Assembly: GCA_017938315.1 (NCBI GenBank)
Contig: JAGBBV010000037.1
Coordinates: 47,665 to 111,664, forward strand
DNA from: Lachnospiraceae bacterium
GTDB taxonomy: Bacteria; Bacillota; Clostridia; Lachnospirales; Lachnospiraceae
Direction: 5' to 3'
Length of the DNA: 64,000 nt
Shown piece after piece: positions 43,083 through 51,558 of this stretch. Positions within the stretch are counted from its first letter, which is position 1. Each line of letters starts with the position of its first letter. The notes below the pieces were generated by a model. The model did no database searches and was not told the DNA's origin. It saw nothing but the letters and a program-made list of their open reading frames with translations. The translations under genes were made by a program, and so were the position numbers.

Positions 43083-44864
43083 TTATTCCTGTTTCAGTAC
43101 TTCCAGGGGAACCTTAATTAAGATGTAAGTTCCCACTCCTTTTTCACTCTCAAGTTCAAACTCTGCACGTTCATCGGTAGACATACGTAGCCGCAGGCAT
43201 GCATTCATCATTCCCACATGCTTATTTCCCATTAGTTCCTCAATGCTGCATGTGCGCATTTTATACAGGAATGCTTCTACCGCATCCTCCTCCATACCAT
43301 CTCCGGTATCTTCCACTTCTATGCAAAGCATATCGTTTTTTCTATAGATTCTTACATAAATCCAGCAGGACATTGCTTTCTTTTCTGCCCCGTGTACGCA
43401 AGCATTTTCCACAAAGGTTACCAAGGTCAATTTAGGAAGAACATATCTTTCGCATTCTTTTTCCACTTCAATTTCATAAGAAAGCTTATTGCCAAACCGA
43501 TACTTTTGCAATTCCAAATATGCCTCAATAAATTGCAGTTCTTCACTGATTGTAACATAATCAGAGCGCCATTGCACATTTTGTCTCTCAAGCACTGCCA
43601 ACCGCTCTATCATGGATGCTGTTTCTTCTTCTCCTTTAAGCACACTGTGCATGCGGATACTTTCAAGTACATTAAATAAAAAATGTGGGTTAATTTGGCT
43701 GTGCAATGCAAGAAGTTCTGCATTCTGTCTCGCCATATCAATCTTTTGACGCTCCAAACGGTCTATATAAACGGTCTTAATCAGTTCCCTAAAACGCACA
43801 ACCATCCGGTTATAGTTTCTCATAAGACCGCTGATTTCATCGTGTCCCTGTATCTCTTCTATTTCTTTAATGCTTTCCGCATCAATCTGTTCAAAGGCAT
43901 GGCCCAGTTCAAAAAGCCGCACTGTAAAAGAACGGTTAATCATTCTGGCAAGGATTAACGGAAGCAAAATATTCACAGAAAGTAAAAATAAAATTAATGG
44001 TGTATATTGTTCCATTCTTGTGAAAACCGTATTTTCCGGCGGCATAACTAAAATACGCATTTCCGAACCATAAATATTAAATTCTCTTTCATATATCTTT
44101 TTATCAATTTTAATCTTATCCGGCAAGTAACTGAATTGTGTTCGGTTTCCTGAATAGCCAACATTGGAAAACAATATCTGGTTTCCCTTGCATAAATAAA
44201 CAGGCATATTGAATTTCATATCGTTTAAGCGCCTGACAATGGTACCGTAATCCAAATCTATTTTCACTAATTTTTCAGATGGCAAGTCTTTATAATAATC
44301 CAATTTACGTATCACAGATACTTTTCGGGGAGTTGTGGAAGTTGGTGCTGCTTCCCCAATATAATAAAAAATAAGTAAAATATCTCCTCCCGAATACTGC
44401 AACGTCTGATACCATTCCTCCTCCTTCACGGAAGATATTTGGTGGAAATGATTTCCGTTTACGATAGTCTCATTATCGCTGTACATAATTACGTTGGTAT
44501 TTTGGGTACCGGAACTTATCTCATAAAACGTTTTTTCCATAACTCCGGCACTGGCTTTAAAATAATCAACGCCGGACTCATATCGCTTTTCCAAAAATTC
44601 ATTAATAGAACGGTCAATATATAAACTGTTTGCCATCTTGGCAGCTTCCTCAAAAGTGTAAGTCAAATCACTCTGCACGGCACTGGCAACATTTTCCATT
44701 TCGTACTTCTGTTCTGCCCGTTCACCTTGCAAAATAATTGTTAAAACGACACCATCCGTCAAAACCAACGGAACAAGCACACACAGGACATATAAAAGTG
44801 TCAGTTTACGCATGATGCTTAAGTCGTTTAATTTTTTTTCCACTTTTTTAAGAAGCCAGTTCAT
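43083..44864 (-). CDS. yesM: Sensor histidine kinase (YesM-like)
   Basis: 593 residues. A membrane segment at about 20-46, an extracellular sensor of about 250 residues, a second membrane segment near 295-317, HAMP, then the kinase. The phospho-acceptor is His394 in HSQINPHFLFNVLESIR, and the ATP site has VENACVHGAEKKA and EDTGDGM. This is the LytS/YesM type, which partners AraC-type response regulators. By context it senses xylan fragments outside the cell. ATG with AGGGAGAACGGTCAAT. It lies between the GH8 gene (18 bp) and yesN in a leftward operon. Confidence 0.92.
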   Translation of the reverse strand: MNWLLKKVEKKLNDLSIMRKLTLLYVLCVLVPLVLTDGVVLTIILQGERAEQKYEMENVASAVQSDLTYTFEEAAKMANSLYIDRSINEFLEKRYESGVDYFKASAGVMEKTFYEISSGTQNTNVIMYSDNETIVNGNHFHQISSVKEEEWYQTLQYSGGDILLIFYYIGEAAPTSTTPRKVSVIRKLDYYKDLPSEKLVKIDLDYGTIVRRLNDMKFNMPVYLCKGNQILFSNVGYSGNRTQFSYLPDKIKIDKKIYEREFNIYGSEMRILVMPPENTVFTRMEQYTPLILFLLSVNILLPLILARMINRSFTVRLFELGHAFEQIDAESIKEIEEIQGHDEISGLMRNYNRMVVRFRELIKTVYIDRLERQKIDMARQNAELLALHSQINPHFLFNVLESIRMHSVLKGEEETASMIERLAVLERQNVQWRSDYVTISEELQFIEAYLELQKYRFGNKLSYEIEVEKECERYVLPKLTLVTFVENACVHGAEKKAMSCWIYVRIYRKNDMLCIEVEDTGDGMEEDAVEAFLYKMRTCSIEELMGNKHVGMMNACLRLRMSTDERAEFELESEKGVGTYILIKVPLEVLKQE

Positions 44865-44882
44865 ATTGACCGTTCTCCCTTT

Positions 44883-46049
44883 TTACCAGATACGATAATT
44901 TCCGCTCAGTGCAAGGAATGCAAAGAAATAAAGACAATTATCGTAGTATCTTCTATCGCCTTTTCTCAAAGGCGTATTCCACAATTCGTCTACCCACTTC
45001 CATGCTGTTTGTATTTCCTTTTCGTCTTCGGAATAACCGATAACAGCAAGGGAACCTTGTGCTGTGGCTGCCATCATTCCCACAGGATGAAGCGCCGGCT
45101 CTTCAAGGGGCGTTCCGTCCACTTCGTAGATAACGTAAGGATTATCCTTTCTTTCATTTCCCAGATAATTTTGCAGCCTGGCTGCTGCTTTTACATGCCC
45201 TTCATCTACGCCAAACCACGCATAATCAAGTCCGATATTCGCCACGGTACGGTATGCGTCGCTGAAAAACCAGTCATGTCTGTCACTTGTCCATGGAAGT
45301 TTTCTGCTCATGGGACTTCCGTCAAATTCAGCGTATTCCGCATTCATTCCTGTAACCGGATGACATGCTTTTGCCAAATACTCACGGCTAACCTTAACCG
45401 CATCTTCAAAAAAAGCTCTGTCTTCTTCATCTGCCCAAAGTGCATACAATTCGTAGAAATGCGGCAAATGATAAGAGGGATCCGTGAAATCAATTCCGGG
45501 AACAAATAAAATCTGTTTGTTTTCAGGATGGAACATGGGATGTCCCAATCTTCCATTCTTGCCCTTATGTAAACAGGCTCTTAAAATCTTCTTAGCCATT
45601 TCGGAATAAGCAAAGATTCCCTCTCCATCTCCCCATCTGTGGGATGCGAAGAAAAGAGCCATAGCAAAAAACTCTTCACCGTCAGGAGCTGCACCATCTG
45701 CATTTTTTGTTCCGTCGACACCGCAGGACCATGCAAAATATCCTTCATTCCAACCGGTATCCATCCACATATAAGTACATGCCCACTTCCAGATACGGTC
45801 AAACTCTTCTTTTTTGTCCATCTGTACACAAATCATCATACCATAAGACATGCCTTCTGTTCTGGCATCATGATTTCCGGTATCCTCCAAATATCCCATA
45901 TCATCTCCAACCGGATGATAAATTCTCTCTTCCTCGGAACCATAAAAGAAAGTATTCCATATTTCATTTAAGCGCTCATCAATTTCTTCCTGTGTTTTTC
46001 CCATCTCTAAGAAGAGATTCCGATAGGTTTTGTTCTGTAATGTACTCAT
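44883..46049 (-). CDS. GH8 reducing-end xylose-releasing exo-oligoxylanase
   Basis: 388 residues without signal peptide. The alpha/alpha barrel of family GH8 is evident, with acid Glu65 in HDARTEGMSYGMM and the likely base Asp in TSDRHDWFFSDAYRT. The close match of layout to Rex enzymes (EC 3.2.1.156), together with the xylan neighbours, indicates removal of xylose from the reducing end of xylo-oligosaccharides in the cytoplasm. The ATG has AAAGGAGGACTTTACAT upstream, and the gene lies 15 bp after the GH67 gene. An endo-acting GH8 would normally be secreted, so Rex is preferred. Confidence 0.88.
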   Translation of the reverse strand: MSTLQNKTYRNLFLEMGKTQEEIDERLNEIWNTFFYGSEEERIYHPVGDDMGYLEDTGNHDARTEGMSYGMMICVQMDKKEEFDRIWKWACTYMWMDTGWNEGYFAWSCGVDGTKNADGAAPDGEEFFAMALFFASHRWGDGEGIFAYSEMAKKILRACLHKGKNGRLGHPMFHPENKQILFVPGIDFTDPSYHLPHFYELYALWADEEDRAFFEDAVKVSREYLAKACHPVTGMNAEYAEFDGSPMSRKLPWTSDRHDWFFSDAYRTVANIGLDYAWFGVDEGHVKAAARLQNYLGNERKDNPYVIYEVDGTPLEEPALHPVGMMAATAQGSLAVIGYSEDEKEIQTAWKWVDELWNTPLRKGDRRYYDNCLYFFAFLALSGNYRIW

Positions 46050-46064
46050 ATGTAAAGTCCTCCT

Positions 46065-48065
46065 TTAATATATGGTTCTTCCCTTTTCATCCGCAATACC
46101 TGATTTGCGGTAGAAATAGGTATTAATCTGATCCCGCCATTCACGTGAGTGCATCTTCTGATGTGCAAGTCTGTCCGCAACACGCTTAAAAACAAGTTCC
46201 GGAAGTTTACCCTCCAGTTTTGCAAAACGTGCCACCATTTCATCTACCGTTTCGACACCTTCAAAATGGGTGTCATAAATATGTTGAATCACCGTTTTCC
46301 CGGATTTCAGTTTCCATGTATAGGGTACATGGTGGAAAAACAATAACAGTTCATCCGGGCACGTGTCCACATTGTTATATACCGACGCATGGGGTTCATG
46401 GTACAAAAGAGCATATCCTGTTCCTTTATCGCTCCGGTCCACACCGATTCCTAAATGGTCTGCCCTGTGGTAAGTACCCCATCTGTCGTATTCATAACCG
46501 TCCACATTAGGTCCATAGTGAAAACTGGGATTTACCATCCAGCCGATTCCAAGGGGTGCATTGTACTTTTCATAAGCAGGCCAGGATTCCATAAGCATAT
46601 ATTCTATGGTTTCTTTCACCAATTCGTCTCTGCCGTAACTGACGGTAATCCATTCAGCTGCTATTTCCTGTGCTGATAAATCCGGCTCGAATGCAAGTCT
46701 TCCGAATCCATACAGATTCGCCATCGCCAAATCATGTCCTGTCCAGTTATCATCATTTCCCATATTGGAAACTGCTGCCATACCGCAATTCCGCTGATGG
46801 AACGTTTTACCGGATACAATATCCCTTACGGTATCATAAGTATCTCTCACATAGGTCCTAAATGCAAGTACTTCTTTAAACATGGGTATGAGATAACAGA
46901 TATGTCTCTGCTGTCCGGTATATTCCTGGGCAATCTGTACCTCTAACATCTGGTTTGTCTTCTCAAGTCCACCAAACAACGGATGTATTGGCTCTCTTAC
47001 CTGAAAGTCCATAGGTCCATTCTTTATCTGTAGTATAACATTATCCCTAAAGGTTCCGTCAAGTCCCATAAAGTTATCATAGCCGGAACGGGCTCTGTCT
47101 GTCTTTTTATCACGCCAATCCTGCTGGCAATTATATACAAAACACCTCCAGATAATGGTGCCGCCATAAGGCTCTACAGCCTCTGCCAGCATATTGGCTC
47201 CATCTGCATGTGTTCTGTTGTAGGTAAATGGTCCGGGGCGTCCCTCTGAGTCTGCCTTAATCAAAAAACCACCCAGTTTCGGTACAGCCGCATATACTTT
47301 TTTCATACGGTCTTTCCACCACTTAATCACTGACTCATCAAGAGGGTCTGCCGATGTATTTTCACCCATTTCCACCGGTGCCGCATAATTTAAGCTCAAA
47401 AACAGCTTGATGCCGTAGCCGCCCAACACTTCAGAAAGTTCACGCACCTTATCCCAATATCTTTCGGTAATGAGATAAGTAGCACATTCCTTTACATTAA
47501 CATTATTGATTACGGTGCCGTTAATTCCCACTGCAGCAAGTAGTCTTGCATAGGTATGGATACGTTCATCCACTACCATTTCATTATTGACAAAGAAAAA
47601 GGAATCTCCTGCATATCCTCTCTCAATACTGCCATCCATGTTATCCCAATGGTTCAGCATACGAAGGGGCATATCCGGTTTCTTTTTGATATCTAAAGTC
47701 TTTAACTCTTTTTCCATCTGCATCTGTCTGATCAACTCAAAACTACCATAAAGTATTCCGGCGGAATCAGATGCCTCAATCATTATTTTGTCACCCTCAG
47801 CATAAACATGATATGCTTCCGGGTCCATTTGGGAATTGATTTTCAGACAAATTCTTGCAATTACAGGACCGGCATTTTCTCCACCACAGTCATCTGCTGT
47901 ATATTCCGGTTTCGTACCACTCATTTTTTCGATAGCAAGCCGTAATTCCGCCACACTGTTTTCCATTCTTTTGTCATCACAAACTGCTTCAACATAACGT
48001 ATATTCTTTATATCTTCGTAATTTTCCTTTAACGTATAATTTAAATACGCCTGTTCAAAACTCAT
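46065..48065 (-). CDS. aguA: GH67 alpha-glucuronidase
   Basis: 666 residues, cytoplasmic. It removes 4-O-methyl-glucuronate from the non-reducing end of aldouronates imported from glucuronoxylan. Family signs are [38 protein letters not shown] with catalytic residues, [36 protein letters not shown] and [20 protein letters not shown]. The frame extends eight codons upstream to a TTG, but the ATG at 48065 follows GGAAAGG and starts [11 protein letters not shown] hairpin lies between it and the GH3 gene. With GH3 and GH8 it breaks down the imported fragment fully to xylose and uronate. Confidence 0.94.
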   Translation of the reverse strand: MSFEQAYLNYTLKENYEDIKNIRYVEAVCDDKRMENSVAELRLAIEKMSGTKPEYTADDCGGENAGPVIARICLKINSQMDPEAYHVYAEGDKIMIEASDSAGILYGSFELIRQMQMEKELKTLDIKKKPDMPLRMLNHWDNMDGSIERGYAGDSFFFVNNEMVVDERIHTYARLLAAVGINGTVINNVNVKECATYLITERYWDKVRELSEVLGGYGIKLFLSLNYAAPVEMGENTSADPLDESVIKWWKDRMKKVYAAVPKLGGFLIKADSEGRPGPFTYNRTHADGANMLAEAVEPYGGTIIWRCFVYNCQQDWRDKKTDRARSGYDNFMGLDGTFRDNVILQIKNGPMDFQVREPIHPLFGGLEKTNQMLEVQIAQEYTGQQRHICYLIPMFKEVLAFRTYVRDTYDTVRDIVSGKTFHQRNCGMAAVSNMGNDDNWTGHDLAMANLYGFGRLAFEPDLSAQEIAAEWITVSYGRDELVKETIEYMLMESWPAYEKYNAPLGIGWMVNPSFHYGPNVDGYEYDRWGTYHRADHLGIGVDRSDKGTGYALLYHEPHASVYNNVDTCPDELLLFFHHVPYTWKLKSGKTVIQHIYDTHFEGVETVDEMVARFAKLEGKLPELVFKRVADRLAHQKMHSREWRDQINTYFYRKSGIADEKGRTIY

Positions 48066-48087
48066 ATTTCTGTTACCTTTCCTTTCC

Positions 48088-48129
48088 AAAAAGGGAGCCC
48101 CAAAATCTCAATCGACTTAAGGGACTCCC
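48088..48129 (-). terminator. Intercistronic terminator between GH3 and GH67 genes
   Basis: 9-bp arms GGGAGTCCC/GGGGCTCCC on the minus strand (one G-U pair), 19-base loop, then TTTTT. It may give GH3 higher expression than the genes after it. Confidence 0.65.
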
Positions 48130-48141
48130 CTTATGATTATT

Positions 48142-50298
48142 TTATACAAGCACTAATTCTTCCTCTGCATGCATTTCAAATGTAATAGGACTTTGTCCTG
48201 TCAATTTCTTACTTCTGTTTTCCGGCTGACAGGTTCCAATTGAAACAAGATATTTGCCTTTGCTCACACGGTTTACCGCCTCTTCATCATATAGCGCAAA
48301 TGCATTTACAGGAAGTTTGATTGTAATCATCTTCTCTTCCCCGGGATTAAGGGCTACTTTTGAGATACCCTTAAGCTGTGCATTGGGTGTTCCTTCTCTG
48401 TCAGCTTTTACATAAACCTGCACAGTTTCCACACCTGCACGGTCTCCTGTATTTTTTACCTTTACACTGATTTCTACTCCGTCAGTTCCCACAACATCCG
48501 TGGAAATGCCCGCATCAGCATAGGCGAATTTTGTATAAGACAAGCCGTAGCCAAAGGGATACAATGCTTCATTCTTCATATAACGGTAGGTTCTACCCTT
48601 CATGGAGTAATCTGTAAATTCAGGAAGTTCATCCGTGCTTCTATAGAAAGTTACAGGCATTCTTCCTTCCGGATTTGCATCTCCAAAGAGGATTTTAGCA
48701 ATGGCACGTCCCCCCTGTGCACCCGGGTACCATCCGTGAATCATAGCCGGAATATGCTCATCTGCCCAGCTAAGGTCAAGGGCACTACCTGCCAATGTCA
48801 CAAGCACGATAGGCTTGCTGCTCTGATATGCCACTTCTAAAATTTCCTGCTGGTTGCCCGGAAGTTTTAAATTGGGTTTGTCGCCGCTGGCATATTGGTT
48901 ACCCTGGTCGCCTTCTTCACCTTCAAGTCCGGAATCAAGCCCAAGACACATAATTACAACATCACTGGCATCACAGATTGCCTTTACTTCTGAATGTCTG
49001 TCTTTGCCGGTACTTAAGTTCTCAATATAATCAAGATGCAAGTGGCAACCCACAGATACAAGGGTTCTGATATCATCCCCAACATATTCCTGAATGCCTT
49101 GTGAAATAGTATTATATCTGGATGCAGTTCCTTCGTAATTACCTACAAGTGCTCTTCTGTTATCTGCATTGGGACCGATAATACCAATCGTCTTAATCTT
49201 TGTTTTATCAAGCGGCAACATATTGTTTTCATTCTTTAAGAGAACGACACATTTTTCAGCTGCTTTTAAATTGAGTTCCTGCATTTCCTTGGAATCTACG
49301 ACGGTATAAGGGATATCATCATAAGGTGTCTTACCCTTTTCATCAAATAGTCCCAGTTTCATTCTGGTTGTAAAGAGATTTACAAGTGCTTCGTCCACTC
49401 TCTCTTCGCTGATCATCCCTTTTTCCACTGCTTCTTTTACATACCCGAATAAGTTACCACAGTTCAAATCGCAACCATTTGAAACTGCACGGGCTACAGA
49501 TTCTACCGGTCCTGCAGTGACCATATGGCCTTCATGGAAATCTTTAATGGCCCAGCAATCAGATACCACGTGACCTTCAAAGCCCCATTCATCTCTCAAA
49601 ATATCCTGAAGCAGAGTCTTACTTCCGCAGCAGGGTTCTCCATTGGTTCTGTTATAAGCACCCATTACAGCTTCTACTTTTGCTTCCTGTACACATGCTT
49701 TAAAAGCAGGAAGGTAAGTTTCATACATATCCTGTTTGCTTGCCACTGCATCAAAACTGTGTCGCAAGTCTTCCGGACCACTGTGTACGGCAAAGTGCTT
49801 TGCACAAGCTGCAGCTTTCATGTAGTTTTCATCATGCCCCTGGATACCTTCCACAAAACGTACGCCCAATCTGGAGGTAAGATAGGGATCTTCGCCGAAA
49901 GTCTCGTGTCCTCTTCCCCATCTGGGATCTCTGAATATATTTACATTGGGAGACCAGAAGGTAAGTCCTTTATAGATATCCGTATCATCATATTTCTGCT
50001 GTGCATTGAACTTTGCCCTTCCTTCTGTGGAAATTGCATCAGCAACCTCTTCGATAAAATCTTCGTCAAAAGTAGCAGCAAGGCCAATTGACTGAGGGAA
50101 AACAGTAGCAAGTCCCGCTCTCGCCACTCCGTGCAGTGCTTCATTCCACCAGTTGTACGCTTTAATGCCAAGCCTATCAATGGCAGGTGCACCGTGAAGC
50201 ATCTGGAATGCTTTTTCTTCTAAAGTCATCTGTGCCACCAATTCTTTTGCGCGTTCTCTGAAATTCTTATTCTTCTCTTCATTTCTAACAAGTTCCAT
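48142..50298 (-). CDS. GH3 beta-xylosidase / beta-glucosidase
   Basis: 718 residues without signal peptide. The (beta/alpha)8 domain holds NIFRDPRWGRGHETFGEDPY and the nucleophile Asp in GHVVSDCWAI (near 248); the alpha/beta sandwich follows (TIGIIGPNADNRRALVGNYE, CLGLDSGLEGEEGDQG), and a fibronectin-III-like domain closes the protein (about 590-700). The DPRWGRGHETFGEDP form is frequent in beta-xylosidases, and the operon supports that activity on xylobiose and longer oligomers. It is the first gene of the leftward xylan operon, with AGGGAGATAAGGAC before its ATG and a promoter with a poor -35 in the region to the right. Confidence 0.9.
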   Translation of the reverse strand: MELVRNEEKNKNFRERAKELVAQMTLEEKAFQMLHGAPAIDRLGIKAYNWWNEALHGVARAGLATVFPQSIGLAATFDEDFIEEVADAISTEGRAKFNAQQKYDDTDIYKGLTFWSPNVNIFRDPRWGRGHETFGEDPYLTSRLGVRFVEGIQGHDENYMKAAACAKHFAVHSGPEDLRHSFDAVASKQDMYETYLPAFKACVQEAKVEAVMGAYNRTNGEPCCGSKTLLQDILRDEWGFEGHVVSDCWAIKDFHEGHMVTAGPVESVARAVSNGCDLNCGNLFGYVKEAVEKGMISEERVDEALVNLFTTRMKLGLFDEKGKTPYDDIPYTVVDSKEMQELNLKAAEKCVVLLKNENNMLPLDKTKIKTIGIIGPNADNRRALVGNYEGTASRYNTISQGIQEYVGDDIRTLVSVGCHLHLDYIENLSTGKDRHSEVKAICDASDVVIMCLGLDSGLEGEEGDQGNQYASGDKPNLKLPGNQQEILEVAYQSSKPIVLVTLAGSALDLSWADEHIPAMIHGWYPGAQGGRAIAKILFGDANPEGRMPVTFYRSTDELPEFTDYSMKGRTYRYMKNEALYPFGYGLSYTKFAYADAGISTDVVGTDGVEISVKVKNTGDRAGVETVQVYVKADREGTPNAQLKGISKVALNPGEEKMITIKLPVNAFALYDEEAVNRVSKGKYLVSIGTCQPENRSKKLTGQSPITFEMHAEEELVLV

Positions 50299-50645
50299 GT
50301 CCTTATCTCCCTATTTCTCATTTCTATGCATACTTTTGCATGGTAACATCATTATATTATGCATGGACTTTTTTTGCTTTTTACATATTGCGTTGTGTGT
50401 ACCACATTTTGCTATTTTCTCTTTTTTTCGTTACCTCTTTTCAAAATGCTTTTACATTTTGCATTTCGTTTACGACTCTATTTTTGCTTATTTTTACCAT
50501 TTTTGTATATTCATCACCGATTTTTTATGTTCATTTTTAGCATATTGCACACATTTTTCAGTAGCAAAATTTGATTTGACACTCCTATCATTCTATGCTA
50601 TTGTTTATAAAAATCAGATATACTGGTCTAGAGAGGATTTTGCTT
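50299..50645. promoter_or_regulatory. Divergent control region between GH3 and the AraC gene, with four repeated ACATWTTGC sites
   Basis: No gene is seen in this T-rich stretch. Leftward, a TATAAT -10 (50351-50356) has no usable -35 (AAGCAA), which suggests activator dependence. Rightward, TTGACA (50576-50581), 17 bases, TATTGT (50599-50604) serves the AraC gene. The motif ACATATTGC/ACATTTTGC recurs at 50383, 50404 and 50454, and GCATATTGC at 50540. The first two are 21 bp apart, as for half-sites bound by an AraC dimer, and the first sits next to the expected -35. Confidence 0.55.
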
Positions 50646-51527
50646 ATGATTGAAATTTTAAATGGCACCCGGGAAACCGTTGTTTACCGTGATTTTCAAG
50701 GGTTGAAATTATATCGCAATGTGGAACCTGATAATTATCCGCTTCACTGGCACACTGCTTTGGAAATTATTGTTCCTCACGAAAACACTTATACTGTAAT
50801 GATTGACAACACGCCTCACACTTTCTCGGAAGGCGATATTTTCATTACTCCACCGGGCACACTTCATGCACTGATAGCCCCTCCTTTGGGAGAGCGTTTG
50901 ATTATTCTCTTCGACTATAGCCTCATTTGCAATATTAAGGGCATGGATTCCCTATTACATTCCCTTCATCCTTTCACCTTAATATCAAAAGAAGAGTATC
51001 CGGATCTCAATGCCCGGCTTCGTTTTTATCTGGATGAAGTATCCCGCGAATATGAAAATAATGCACCCTTTACGGAAGCTTTTATTTATGCCATGATGCT
51101 ACGCTTTTTCATAGACATTGGAAGAACCAACTTCAATGCCACTACCCGTTTTCCCGGCATTACTTCCGGAAAACAACATGAATACATTGAAAAATTCATG
51201 AACATCTGTAATTACATCACAGACCATTGTGCCGAAAATATCAGCATGGAAGAGCTCTCAAACCTGGCAGGTTTTTCCAAATTTCATTTTGCAAGGTTAT
51301 TTAAACAATTTTCCGGCATGTCCTGCTACGAGTACCTGCTCCAGAAACGTGTGGCCCTTGCCGAGCAATTGCTGATTCAGCCTGATATATCCATTACAGA
51401 AGCCGCCATGCTTTCCGGTTTTAATAGTTTATCCACTTTTAACCGGGTTTTCAAAGCTCATAAAAATTGTACTCCTTCCGAATACAAAAACTTAAACAGA
51501 AAAGAAAACAAAAAGGACGCCCCTTAA
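50646..51527 (+). CDS. AraC family regulator with cupin sensor domain
   Basis: 293 residues. An N-terminal cupin (about 20-110: LHWHTALEIIVPHENTYTVM, FSEGDIFITPPGTLHAL) would bind a sugar; the C-terminal 100 residues hold two helix-turn-helix units (ISMEELSNLAGFSKFHFARL, ISITEAAMLSGFNSLSTFNR). It is divergent from the GH3-led operon and probably activates it. The ATG at 50646 follows GAGAGGATTTTGCTT; the frame opens 17 codons earlier, upstream of the ribosome site and partly in the promoter. Its stop codon lies within a hairpin (51515-51536) shared with the convergent binding-protein gene. Confidence 0.9.
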   Translation: MIEILNGTRETVVYRDFQGLKLYRNVEPDNYPLHWHTALEIIVPHENTYTVMIDNTPHTFSEGDIFITPPGTLHALIAPPLGERLIILFDYSLICNIKGMDSLLHSLHPFTLISKEEYPDLNARLRFYLDEVSREYENNAPFTEAFIYAMMLRFFIDIGRTNFNATTRFPGITSGKQHEYIEKFMNICNYITDHCAENISMEELSNLAGFSKFHFARLFKQFSGMSCYEYLLQKRVALAEQLLIQPDISITEAAMLSGFNSLSTFNRVFKAHKNCTPSEYKNLNRKENKKDAP

Positions 51528-51544
51528 GGAGCGTCCCATTTTAA
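51515..51544. terminator. Shared terminator of the AraC gene and the second transporter operon
   Basis: GGACGC-CCC-TTAA-GGA-GCGTCC hairpin (51515-51536), followed by CATTTTAATT on the plus strand and by TTTTTGTTTT on the minus strand. It works best for the leftward transporter transcript. Confidence 0.7.
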
Positions 51545-51558
51545 TTACTATTTAATGA

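Noticed and set aside
50297-50653. Rightward open frame of 118 codons before the AraC gene
   Set aside because: Phe/Tyr/Ser-rich translation of T-rich promoter DNA, no ribosome site, and it overlaps the real AraC start in another frame.
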